In this document: piece after piece, positions 52,481 to 60,187 of the stretch | How the letters are laid out: the number at the start of each line of letters is the position of its first letter | Numbering within the stretch: position 1 is the first letter of the stretch | From: JAAXHB01 sp965221635 | GTDB taxonomy: Bacteria; Actinomycetota; Acidimicrobiia; Acidimicrobiales; Aldehydirespiratoraceae | DNA length: 64,000 nt | Assembly: GCA_965221635.1 (NCBI GenBank) | Contig: OZ244902.1 | Coordinates: forward strand, 1,550,001-1,614,000 | Direction of reading: 5' to 3' | Position numbers and translations under genes: made by a program | Notes under the pieces: generated by a model | Database searches by the model: none | The model's input: the letters and a program-made list of their open reading frames with translations, nothing else | Told to the model about the DNA's origin: nothing

Positions 52481-53230
52481 GTGAGTGGCCACAGCAAATG
52501 GGCGACCATCAAGCACCGCAAGGGCGCGGCCGACGCCAAGCGGGGCAAGTTGTTCGCCAAGTTGATCAAGCAGGTGGAGGTGGCCGCGCGAGCAGGCGGC
52601 GGTGACCCCGACGCCAATCCCACGTTGCGCACCATGTACCAAAAGGCGCGGGACAACTCGGTGCCGCTCGACACCATCGAACGGGCGGTGAAGCGAGGCA
52701 CCGGCGAACTCGAGGGCGTCACCTACGAGGCGGTCACATACGAGGGTTACGCCCCGGGCGGGGTGGCGTTGTACATCGAATGCCTGACCGACAACCGCAA
52801 CAGAATCAGCGGCGAGGTGCGCAGCACGCTCACCCGCAACGGCGGGTCGCTGGCGGAGCCCGGCGCGGTGGCGTGGCAGTTCGAGCGCAAGGGCGTGATT
52901 GTGGTGCCCGTCGAGGTTGACGAGGAGGAGTTGATGCTCGCCGCGCTCGACGCGGGGGCACAGGACATCATCGACGACGGAGACATGCGACGGGTGATCA
53001 CCGAAACCGGCGACCTCGAAGCGGTTCGCAACGCCCTTGAAGGCGAAGGCATTGCCTTCGAGAGCGCGGATCTCACCATGGTGCCCACCAACACGGTTCC
53101 GGTCACCGACCCGGCCGCGGCCCGTGCGGTGCTGCGAGTGCTTGACCTGCTCGACGACCTCGACGACGTTCAGGACGTTCACAGCAACTTCGACATAGCC
53201 GACGAACTGCTCGCCTCAGCCTCGTCCTGA
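52481..53230 (+). CDS. yebC: YebC/PmpR family protein
   Basis: A 249-residue protein with the family N-terminus SGHSKWATIKHRKGAADAKRGKLF, YEGYAPGGVALYIECLTDNRNR and LAEPGAVAWQFERKG. Family members act as DNA-binding regulators or, in more recent work, as translation factors that relieve ribosome stalling at proline runs. The position upstream of ruvC is conserved. Confidence 0.95.
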   Translation: MSGHSKWATIKHRKGAADAKRGKLFAKLIKQVEVAARAGGGDPDANPTLRTMYQKARDNSVPLDTIERAVKRGTGELEGVTYEAVTYEGYAPGGVALYIECLTDNRNRISGEVRSTLTRNGGSLAEPGAVAWQFERKGVIVVPVEVDEEELMLAALDAGAQDIIDDGDMRRVITETGDLEAVRNALEGEGIAFESADLTMVPTNTVPVTDPAAARAVLRVLDLLDDLDDVQDVHSNFDIADELLASASS

Positions 53231-53310
53231 GCACCCCCGTCGGGGCCGGCCCGCCCGACTCGCTGCGGAGTCGCACCGGCGGTATCCCACATGTGTAGTT
53301 TGATTGCGTG

Positions 53311-53316
53311 TATGGT
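53311..53316 (+). promoter_or_regulatory. -10 element (TATGGT) of ruvC, leaderless
   Basis: TATGGT ends 6 nt before the ATG at 53323 and argues against a GTG at 53308. No LexA box of the actinobacterial type is seen nearby. Confidence 0.45.
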
Positions 53317-53322
53317 CGGGCA

Positions 53323-53913
53323 ATGCCCGTACTGGGAATCGACCCCGGGTTGTCGCGCTGCGGCTACGGCCTGGTGGCCGTGCAGGACCGCCGGCCCCGT
53401 GTTTTCGCGGCCGGGGTGATCTCCACCGCGCCCGGCGCGGAGCGGGCCAAGCGCCTGGCAGAACTCCAAGCCGAGGTGCGCGACCTGATACGCGAACTGC
53501 GCCCCGAGGTGGTCGCCATGGAGCGGCTGCTGTTCCAGCGCAACGTTTCCACCGCCATGGCCGTGGGCCAAGCGGTGGGTGTTGTGATGGCCGAGGCGGC
53601 CTCCGCCGGGTGCCTGGTGTACGAGTACTCACCCAACGAGGTGAAGCAGGCCGTCACCGGTTTCGGCAGCGCAGGCAAGCACGAGGTGGCCTCGATGGTG
53701 CGGCGGCTTCTGCTGCTGCCCCGAGACCGGGTGCCCCCCGATGTCACCGACGCCCTCGCGGTTGCTCTCTGCCATCTGTCGGTTCGACCGCTGGTGGCCG
53801 CGGCGGAGGCCGGGCCGAACCTTCGCGTGGTTCGTGGCGCCAACGGGAACCCGAACGGCGAGCACGCAGCCGCGGCGCCGGTTGTGGCGGCCCAGCGGTC
53901 CGTCGCCACGTAA
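53323..53913 (+). CDS. ruvC: Holliday junction resolvase RuvC
   Basis: A 196-residue endonuclease. LGIDPGLSRCGYG holds the first catalytic Asp (D7), MERLLFQRN the Glu near 67, and VPPDVTDALAVALCH the last Asp residues near 138-145. It cuts four-way junctions with RuvAB. A tail of about 35 residues, Ala/Asn-rich, exceeds the family end. Confidence 0.94.
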   Translation: MPVLGIDPGLSRCGYGLVAVQDRRPRVFAAGVISTAPGAERAKRLAELQAEVRDLIRELRPEVVAMERLLFQRNVSTAMAVGQAVGVVMAEAASAGCLVYEYSPNEVKQAVTGFGSAGKHEVASMVRRLLLLPRDRVPPDVTDALAVALCHLSVRPLVAAAEAGPNLRVVRGANGNPNGEHAAAAPVVAAQRSVAT

Positions 53914-54032
53914 CGGCGCGCCTCGGCGCCGCTGCGATCACCCCCACCGTGGCAGTCGCGAAACCCGTCACCGACGGGGCCTGTGGGGCCGCAGGGTGCG
54001 AGCCCCGCTGCGTGAGGCTCTTCAGCCGGCCC

Positions 54033-54146
54033 GCCCAATGAGGTCGGCCCAATGAGGTCGGCCCAGCGACGCCCTTCCAATGAGGTCGGCCCAGTGAGGT
54101 CGGCCCAATGAGGTCGGCCCAATGAAACCGGCCCAGCGGGGGACGT
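54033..54146 (+). repeat. Array of 14-bp repeats between ruvC and ruvA
   Basis: GCCCAATGAGGTCG and close variants about seven times, interrupted once near 54067-54077 by a degenerate segment. The last copies are degenerate (GCCCAATGAAACCG, GCCCAGCGGGGG). Confidence 0.8.
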
Positions 54147-54167
54147 TCAGGTGGTCGCCTTGATCGG

Positions 54168-54173
54168 CAGACT
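54168..54173 (+). promoter_or_regulatory. -10-like element (CAGACT) of ruvA
   Basis: CAGACT ends 6 nt before the ATG at 54180, the same spacing as the TAGNNT elements, but the first base is off. Confidence 0.25.
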
Positions 54174-54179
54174 GCGGAG

Positions 54180-54812
54180 ATGATCGGTTCGCTGCGAGGA
54201 ACGCTGCTTGGTCGCTCCTCGGCCACGGAGCTTCTGCTGGAGGTCGGCGGGGTCGGCTACCGGGTGCAGGTCACCGGAGCTGCCGTGCCACAGCTTGGCG
54301 CTGTGGGTTCGGAGGTGTTCGTGTACACCCATCACCTCGTTCGCGAAGACCGCGAGGTGCTTTACGGGTTCTCCAGCGTTGCCGAGAGGGCCACTTTCGA
54401 GGCGCTCATCGAGGCGCATCGGGTGGGCCCCGCCCTGGCGTTGGCCATTTTGGAGGTTCACTCACCCGCTGCGCTGCGAACCGTGGTGGCCGACAACGAC
54501 ACCGACGCTCTGTGTGAGGTGCCCGGCATCGGTCGCAAGACCGCGGTGAGGCTGCTGGTGGAGCTCAAGTCGAAGCTCGATCTTCCCGAGGCGGAAACCC
54601 CGCCCGACGGCGACCAACCCGACGAGGGCGCCCGCGCCGCTGATGCCGCCCGAGCTGACGTGCGCCACGCTCTGGCCTCGTTGGGTTACAGCGCCGAGGA
54701 GGTTCGCCTGGCGATGGCGGAGCTCCCCGACGACGCGGCGCCCGAGGATTTGGTGCGCAAGGCGTTGGAGTCCCTGGCCGCGGGCGTGGGATCGCCACAG
54801 CGGCGAGCGTGA
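54180..54812 (+). CDS. ruvA: Holliday junction helicase subunit RuvA
   Basis: A 210-residue junction-binding protein. MIGSLRGTLL and GVGYRVQVT form the OB domain, AIL-type HhH motifs follow (LCEVPGIGRKTAVRLLVELKSK near 107-128), and the C-terminal domain III (DVRHALASLGYSAEEVRLAM) contacts RuvB. ATG at 54180. Confidence 0.95.
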   Translation: MIGSLRGTLLGRSSATELLLEVGGVGYRVQVTGAAVPQLGAVGSEVFVYTHHLVREDREVLYGFSSVAERATFEALIEAHRVGPALALAILEVHSPAALRTVVADNDTDALCEVPGIGRKTAVRLLVELKSKLDLPEAETPPDGDQPDEGARAADAARADVRHALASLGYSAEEVRLAMAELPDDAAPEDLVRKALESLAAGVGSPQRRA

Positions 54813-54826
54813 TGCTCGCCGCGCCG

Positions 54827-54832
54827 TAGCGT
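54827..54832 (+). promoter_or_regulatory. -10 element (TAGCGT) of ruvB, leaderless
   Basis: TAGCGT ends 6 nt before the GTG at 54839; ruvB may thus also be transcribed on its own. Confidence 0.4.
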
Positions 54833-54838
54833 CGGATC

Positions 54839-55936
54839 GTGGCTCGAACCGAGGCGTTCACCTCCGGCATCCCCGAGTCGGGCGACCCCCACCCCGACGA
54901 CACCGAAGCCGCGGCGCTGCTCTCCGCGTCCCCTGCGCCCACCGAGGTGCTCAGCGAGTCGGGCCTGCGACCCCGTTCGCTTGCCGATTTCGTGGGCCAG
55001 TCCGAGCTGAAGGGCCACCTCAAGGTGATGCTGTCCGCCGCGGCCCGCAGGCGCGAGCCGGCAGGCCATTTGCTGTTCGCGGGCCCGCCCGGTTTGGGCA
55101 AGACCACTCTGGCCCACATCGTGGCCAACGAGCTGGGCACCGTGCTTGTGGGCACCTCGGGGCCGGCGCTTGAACGTGCCGGTGACCTTGCCGCGATCCT
55201 CACCAAACTGGCGCCCAACGACGTGCTGTTCATAGACGAGATCCATCGCCTGCCCCGCGCCGTGGAAGAGGTGCTGTACCCCGCGATGGAGGACTTCCGC
55301 ATCGACATCGTGCTGGGCAAGGGCCCCTCCGCGCGGTCGATTCCTCTTGAGCTGGCGCCGTTCACGCTGGTTGGCGCCACCACCCGCACCGGGCTGATCA
55401 CCGGTCCGTTGCGAGACCGTTTTGGTTTGCTGGCCCGCCTCGACTTTTACACCGATGCCGATCTGGCCCAGATTGTGCAGCGAGCCGCGGGCATTCTCGG
55501 TGTGGACACCACCGAACCGGCCGCGCAGCAGATCGCCCGACGCGCCCGCGGCACGCCCCGGATCGCCAACCGGTTGCTGCGCCAGGTGCGCGACTACGCC
55601 GAGGTTCACGGCGACGGCCGTGTGGACGAGTCGGTGGCCACCGACGGGTTGACGTTCTTCGGGGTGGACGAGATCGGCCTCGACCGGGCCTCGCGTGCGG
55701 TTCTCGAAGCGTTGTGCGAGCGGTTCTCGGGCGGCCCGGTGGGCTTGTCCACCCTTGCGATCGCGGTGAGCGAACCGGCGGAGACTCTCGAGGACGTGTA
55801 CGAGCCGTTTTTGATCCAGCAGGGCCTGATGATGCGCACACCGCGAGGCCGTGTGGCCACCGACGCCGGTTGGATCCACCTGGGGTTGCCGGCGCCCCAA
55901 CCCGCCGCCGGCCCGCAGTCCGGCCTGTTCGACTGA
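54839..55936 (+). CDS. ruvB: Holliday junction helicase RuvB
   Basis: A 365-residue AAA+ motor. LRPRSLADFVGQSELK, Walker A GPPGLGKTTLAH near 83, Walker B FIDEIHRLPRAVEE, sensor-1 VGATTRTG, arginine finger region GPLRDRFGL and the winged helix end (EDVYEPFLIQQGLMMRTPRGR). An N-terminal polar extension of about 35 residues. It drives branch migration with RuvA. Confidence 0.96.
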   Translation: MARTEAFTSGIPESGDPHPDDTEAAALLSASPAPTEVLSESGLRPRSLADFVGQSELKGHLKVMLSAAARRREPAGHLLFAGPPGLGKTTLAHIVANELGTVLVGTSGPALERAGDLAAILTKLAPNDVLFIDEIHRLPRAVEEVLYPAMEDFRIDIVLGKGPSARSIPLELAPFTLVGATTRTGLITGPLRDRFGLLARLDFYTDADLAQIVQRAAGILGVDTTEPAAQQIARRARGTPRIANRLLRQVRDYAEVHGDGRVDESVATDGLTFFGVDEIGLDRASRAVLEALCERFSGGPVGLSTLAIAVSEPAETLEDVYEPFLIQQGLMMRTPRGRVATDAGWIHLGLPAPQPAAGPQSGLFD

Positions 55937-55962
55937 GCGTCACCTCGCCGCCCGGCGCCGCC

Positions 55963-57210
55963 GTGAGCACTCTTCATCTGCCCGAACGCGAGCCTGCCTC
56001 GGGGGGTTTGCCTCCCGAGACGCCACAGGATCTCCACTATCACCTGCCCGAGGAACGTGTGGCCCAGCAACCCGCCGAGGTGCGCGACCAGGCCCGCCTT
56101 CTGGTGGATCTGGGTGCGGGCGTGCAGCATCGGCGGGTGTGCGACCTGCCCGAGCTGGTGGGCGCGGGTGACGTGTTGGTGGTGAACGACACGCGTGTGC
56201 TGCCCGCGAGGCTCCGGTTGGTGCGAGCAACCGGCGGCAAGGCCGAAGCACTGCTGTTGACCGAGCGCGGCGACGGCTGGTGGGAGGCGCTGGTGCGACC
56301 CGCGAGCCGCCTGCGGCCCGGCGAGCGCCTGTCGCCCCGCGCCGGCCCGGATGGCGGGGCCAAGTCGGATGATGGGGCCAGGTCGGATGACGGGGCCGTT
56401 CCGGATGACGAGTCTGATACTGACGGGGCCGGGCCGCAGGTGGAGATCGGTGCCGACCTTGGCGAGGGACGGCGCCTGGTGCGCGTCCACACCGCCGGCC
56501 GCAGCGTCACCGACGTGCTCGACGAGGTTGGCGTGATGCCGTTGCCGCCCTACATCAACGAAAACATCGACGACCCCGAGCGCTACCAGACGGTGTACTC
56601 GCGCAGGGCGTTGTCGGCCGCGGCGCCCACCGCGGGGCTGCACTTCACCGACGACCTGCTCCAGCGCATCGCGGCCACCGGCGCCGAGGTGGCCTCCGTG
56701 GAGTTGGTGGTGGGGCTCGACACGTTCCGCCCGATCACCGCAACCCGCCTCGACCAACACCAAATCCACACCGAGCAGTACCGGGTGCCGGAGGCCACCC
56801 GCCTGGCCGTGAAAGACGCCCGGAGAGTGATCGCAGTGGGCACCACAGCGGTGCGAGCCCTCGAAACGTGGGCGGCCACAGGCGAGCCCTCGGGCCACAG
56901 CAGCTTGTTCATCCGGCGGCCCTACCGGTGGGCGTGCGTGGACGTGATGATCACCAACTTCCACCTGCCGAGGTCTTCGTTGTTGTGCCTTGTGGACGCG
57001 TTCGTCGGGCCGCGCTGGCGCCGGCTGTACTCGCTGGCCCTGGAGCACCACTACCGGTTCTTGAGCTTCGGTGACGCCATGATCCTGGCCCGGCGTGATC
57101 TCACCGAAACCGGAGAGGGCACCGAATGCTCCCCGCCGGTCGCGGCCTGCCACGACCGTCAACCCCGCAACCCGCACCCGGGCGATTCGCACCAGGGGGT
57201 CGAGCCGTGA
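55963..57210 (+). CDS. queA: S-adenosylmethionine:tRNA ribosyltransferase-isomerase QueA
   Basis: A 415-residue enzyme that moves the ribosyl part of SAM to preQ1 in tRNA to form epoxyqueuosine. YHLPEERVAQQPAEVRDQARLL, VVNDTRVLPARL, PLPPYI, YQTVYSRRALSAAAPTAGLHF and VMITNFHLPRSSLLCLVDAF are diagnostic. Residues about 130-158 are an Asp/Gly/Ser insert coded by 18-bp repeats. Its stop overlaps tgt (GTGA), the enzyme of the preceding step. GTG at 55963. Confidence 0.95.
   Translation: MSTLHLPEREPASGGLPPETPQDLHYHLPEERVAQQPAEVRDQARLLVDLGAGVQHRRVCDLPELVGAGDVLVVNDTRVLPARLRLVRATGGKAEALLLTERGDGWWEALVRPASRLRPGERLSPRAGPDGGAKSDDGARSDDGAVPDDESDTDGAGPQVEIGADLGEGRRLVRVHTAGRSVTDVLDEVGVMPLPPYINENIDDPERYQTVYSRRALSAAAPTAGLHFTDDLLQRIAATGAEVASVELVVGLDTFRPITATRLDQHQIHTEQYRVPEATRLAVKDARRVIAVGTTAVRALETWAATGEPSGHSSLFIRRPYRWACVDVMITNFHLPRSSLLCLVDAFVGPRWRRLYSLALEHHYRFLSFGDAMILARRDLTETGEGTECSPPVAACHDRQPRNPHPGDSHQGVEP
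56350..56436 (+). repeat. In-frame 18-bp repeats inside queA
   Basis: Units at 56350, 56368, 56386, 56404 and a partial one at 56422, typified by GATGATGGGGCCAGGTCG. They encode DGGAKS, DDGARS, DDGAVP, DDESDT and DGAGP, an acidic loop absent from ordinary QueA. Confidence 0.85.
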
Positions 57211-58325
57211 AAGCCGAGTTCTCGCCGGCCGCCGAGGCCGCGCCCACCACGGGGAAGGCCCGAACCGGTGTGGTGTCAACACCACGCGGCGAGTTCGCAA
57301 CGCCGTGTTTCATGCCGGTGGGCACCCGCGCCGCTGTGCGCCATCTGAGCGCGGTCGACCTTGAGGATCTCGGCGTGCAGGTTGTGCTGGCCAACACCTA
57401 CCACCTGATGCTGCGCCCGGGCGCCGAGGTGGTGGCCGAACTTGGTGGCATTCACCGCTTCACCGGGTGGGACGGCCACGTGCTCACCGACTCTGGCGGT
57501 TACCAGGTGTTCTCGCTCGACGCCACCGTGGACGACGACGGCGCCACGTTCAAGTCCGTGTACGACGGGTCGCGCCACCGTCTCACAGCCGAGGAGGCGG
57601 TGCGAATCCAGCACCTGATCGGATCCGACATCACCATGGTGCTCGACGTGTGCCCCCCGGCCGAAGCGCCACGGGCAACACACCAAAGCGCCGCGGATCG
57701 CACGGTGGCATGGGCGCAGCGAGCCCGCCGAGCGTTTCTTGAGATGCCCTCGTCATCCGAGGTGTGCCAGTTCGGCATCGTGCAGGGCGGCGCCTTCGGT
57801 GACCTGCGCCAACGGTGCGCCCAACAGATCACCGAGATCGATTTCGACGGTTACGCAGTGGGAGGGCTTTCGGTGGGCGAGGAGCGCCCCGCCATGCTCG
57901 ACGCGGTGGATGCCTGCGTTTCCGAACTGCCCACCGACCGTCCCCGTTACTTCATGGGCCTCGGCGATCCGGTGGGCATCGTGGAGTGCGTGGCCCGTGG
58001 GGTGGACATGTTCGACTGCGTGCTGCCAACCAGGCTGGCCCGTCACGGCACCGTGTTGTGCGACTCGGGCCGTTACAACCTGGCAAACGCCGCCAACGCC
58101 CGCAGCGACGAGCCGCTCGATCCGTCGTTTCCCCAAAGCCCGGCTGCGCGCTTCAGCCGTGGCTACCTGCGACACCTGCTGAATACCCGCGAACCAACCG
58201 CGGCTCGGATCCTCACGTTGCACAACCTGGCCTGGATGCTGCGGCTCATGCGCCTCGTGCGCAGCTCAATCACCGATGGAACATTTGAGGCACTGCGGGC
58301 CGAAGTTCACGCCTCCTGGGCGTAG
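57207..58325 (+). CDS. tgt: tRNA-guanine transglycosylase, zinc site lost
   Basis: A 372-residue TGT that exchanges G34 of tRNA for preQ1. Catalytic features kept: LTDSGGYQVFSL (Asp near 95), FGIVQGG, GGLSVGEE and the nucleophile Asp in DMFDCVLPTR near 270. In ordinary bacterial TGT, CxCxxC follows PLDP; here residues 303-313 read PLDPSFPQSPA, so all three zinc cysteines are replaced (F308, Q310, A313) while the later His (TLHNL) remains. The fold around it (RFSRGYLRHLL) is intact, so this is not a frameshift. GTG at 57207 overlaps the queA stop, with GGGGG upstream. Confidence 0.92.
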   Translation: MKAEFSPAAEAAPTTGKARTGVVSTPRGEFATPCFMPVGTRAAVRHLSAVDLEDLGVQVVLANTYHLMLRPGAEVVAELGGIHRFTGWDGHVLTDSGGYQVFSLDATVDDDGATFKSVYDGSRHRLTAEEAVRIQHLIGSDITMVLDVCPPAEAPRATHQSAADRTVAWAQRARRAFLEMPSSSEVCQFGIVQGGAFGDLRQRCAQQITEIDFDGYAVGGLSVGEERPAMLDAVDACVSELPTDRPRYFMGLGDPVGIVECVARGVDMFDCVLPTRLARHGTVLCDSGRYNLANAANARSDEPLDPSFPQSPAARFSRGYLRHLLNTREPTAARILTLHNLAWMLRLMRLVRSSITDGTFEALRAEVHASWA

Positions 58326-58328
58326 AAT
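58323..58328 (+). promoter_or_regulatory. -10 element (TAGAAT) of yajC, leaderless
   Basis: TAGAAT ends 8 nt before the ATG at 58337; its TAG is also the tgt stop codon. Confidence 0.45.
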
Positions 58329-58336
58329 CGCCACCC

Positions 58337-58657
58337 ATGGAGCAATTCTTAGTCCTCATGATCATGATGGGCGCGCTGTGGTTTCTGCTCATCAGGCCAC
58401 AGCAAAAGCGTGCGCGTGAACACCGCGAGCTGGTCAGGTCGCTTGTCGAGGGCGACGAGGTGGTCACCAACGCGGGCATTCACGGAGTGGTGGTGGAGGT
58501 GGAACCGACCGTGGTATGGCTCGAGGTTGCTCCCGACGTGGAAATGAAGATCTCACGAGAGGCAGTGGCGGGCCGAACCAGCGGCCACGTCGCCGAGTCC
58601 GAAGACGAAGCCGCGGACGACGAGTCCATGGCTGACGACTCCAGCGAAAAGTCCTAA
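58337..58657 (+). CDS. yajC: Preprotein translocase subunit YajC
   Basis: A 106-residue protein with one N-terminal membrane segment (FLVLMIMMGALWFLLI), RPQQKRAREHRELVRSLVEGDEVVTNAGIHGVV and an acidic tail. It associates with SecDF, whose genes follow. Confidence 0.94.
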   Translation: MEQFLVLMIMMGALWFLLIRPQQKRAREHRELVRSLVEGDEVVTNAGIHGVVVEVEPTVVWLEVAPDVEMKISREAVAGRTSGHVAESEDEAADDESMADDSSEKS

Positions 58658-58720
58658 CGCCGCAAGCTCCGGCCGCCCGGCGTCTCACACACGAACAACC
58701 AACGGAACGGCCAACACTCC

Positions 58721-60187
58721 GTGCGTCGCAAGCTCACATATGCGATCGGCATCATCGTGGTGGCGGTCGCCGGTGTGGTGTACACCGTGGTCGCGGAGAA
58801 CGAGCCGCTTCTCGGCCTCGACCTGCAGGGCGGCGCCAGCGTGGTGCTCGAACCCACCGGCGACGTGGGCGAGGAGGAGCTCGACATCGCCGTGGAGATC
58901 ATCCGCAACCGGGTGGACGGCCTCGGCGTGGCCGAACCGGAGATCACCACTCAGGGCAGCACGATCCTGGTTCAGCTCCCCGGTGTGGACAACCAGCAGC
59001 GCGCCATCGACCTGGTGGGCCAAACCGCTGAGCTGCGTTTCCGCCCGGTGCTCGAGATCATCGACGAGGCCACCTACCAGGCCGCGGTCGCCGAGGACAT
59101 CCCCGAAATGGTCGACGGCTTCGCTCTCACCAGCGACCGGGCCGCTCCAGGCGCAGCCCCAGCGGACAGCGAAGTGGTGCTCGCCTCATACGACGACGAG
59201 TCCAACATCTCGCTGCGCTACCGGCTTGGGCCCACCGACGTGACGGGCGACAACCTCGAGGGCGCGGACGGCCGCTTCGACCCGTTCCTGGGATGGCACG
59301 TGGCGCCAACCTTCAAAGCCGGCGCGGACGGAATCGACGGTTTCAACGAACTGAGCAGGCAGTGCTTCTTCCTGGAGGCCACCTGCCCCACCCGTCAGGT
59401 GGCCATAGAGATCGACAACGAGATAGTGAGCGCCCCGGCGATCCAAACCGACGCGGCCACCTTCACCCCGTTTGACCGGTCCAACATCACCATCTCGGGT
59501 CAGTTCACCGAACAGGAAGCCCAGGACCTCGCCTTGGTGCTGGACTACGGCGCCCTGCCCATCGAGCTCGAACCCCAGGAGAGCCGCATCGTCTCTGCGT
59601 CGCTGGGCACCGACGCGCTCGAAGCCGGAGTGGTGGCCGGTCTGATCGGCCTTGCCCTGGTGGCGGTGTACCTGTTGGTGTACTACCGGCTGTTGGGGTT
59701 GGTGGCCATTTTCAGCCTCGGCCTGTCCGGAGCGATGCTTTGGACGATCATCGCCTGGCTCGGCGAGTCACGAGGCCTGGCGCTCACCTTGGCCGGTGTC
59801 ACCGGTTTGATCGTGGCGATCGGCGTTTCGGTGGACTCCAACGTGGTGTACTTCGAGCACCTCAAGGAGGACGTGCGCTCGGGTCGCACCGTGCGCTCCG
59901 CCATCGACAGGGCCTTCCCGGTGGCGTTCTCCACCATCGTGAAAGCCAACGTGGCGTCGCTGATCGCGGCGGTGGTGCTGTACCTGCTCACCGTGGGCCA
60001 GGTGCGCGGCTTCGCCTTGTACCTGGGCCTGGCCACGATCTTGGATCTGGTGGCCACCTACTTCTTCATGGGCCCGGTGATCGGCCTGCTCGGTCGACGT
60101 GCGGGCATCGACACCGCCTCGGGACGTTTCGGCATTCCCTCGGTGTCGGCAACCAACCCGGCGGCGCCCGCGGGTGGAACACGATGA
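58721..60187 (+). CDS. secD: Protein translocase subunit SecD
   Basis: A 488-residue RND-type membrane protein that uses the proton gradient to pull exported proteins through. First membrane segment at 5-25, LLGLDLQGGASVVLEP, the periplasmic P1 domain with RVDGLGVAEPEI, and five C-terminal segments with DYGALPIELEP, SLGTDALEAGVVAGLIG and GVSVDSNVVYFEHLKED. GTG at 58721. Its stop overlaps secF (ATGA). Confidence 0.96.
   Translation: MRRKLTYAIGIIVVAVAGVVYTVVAENEPLLGLDLQGGASVVLEPTGDVGEEELDIAVEIIRNRVDGLGVAEPEITTQGSTILVQLPGVDNQQRAIDLVGQTAELRFRPVLEIIDEATYQAAVAEDIPEMVDGFALTSDRAAPGAAPADSEVVLASYDDESNISLRYRLGPTDVTGDNLEGADGRFDPFLGWHVAPTFKAGADGIDGFNELSRQCFFLEATCPTRQVAIEIDNEIVSAPAIQTDAATFTPFDRSNITISGQFTEQEAQDLALVLDYGALPIELEPQESRIVSASLGTDALEAGVVAGLIGLALVAVYLLVYYRLLGLVAIFSLGLSGAMLWTIIAWLGESRGLALTLAGVTGLIVAIGVSVDSNVVYFEHLKEDVRSGRTVRSAIDRAFPVAFSTIVKANVASLIAAVVLYLLTVGQVRGFALYLGLATILDLVATYFFMGPVIGLLGRRAGIDTASGRFGIPSVSATNPAAPAGGTR

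Larger units (their letters stand above)
53914..54179. other. 266-nt gap between ruvC and ruvA
   Basis: No gene seen. It contains the 14-bp repeat array at 54033-54146 and, just before ruvA, CAGACT ending 6 nt from the ATG. Confidence 0.55.

Noticed and set aside
53231..53322. A LexA/SOS box upstream of ruvC
   Set aside because: No GAAC-N4-GTTC-type palindrome was found near the ruvC, ruvA or ruvB starts.
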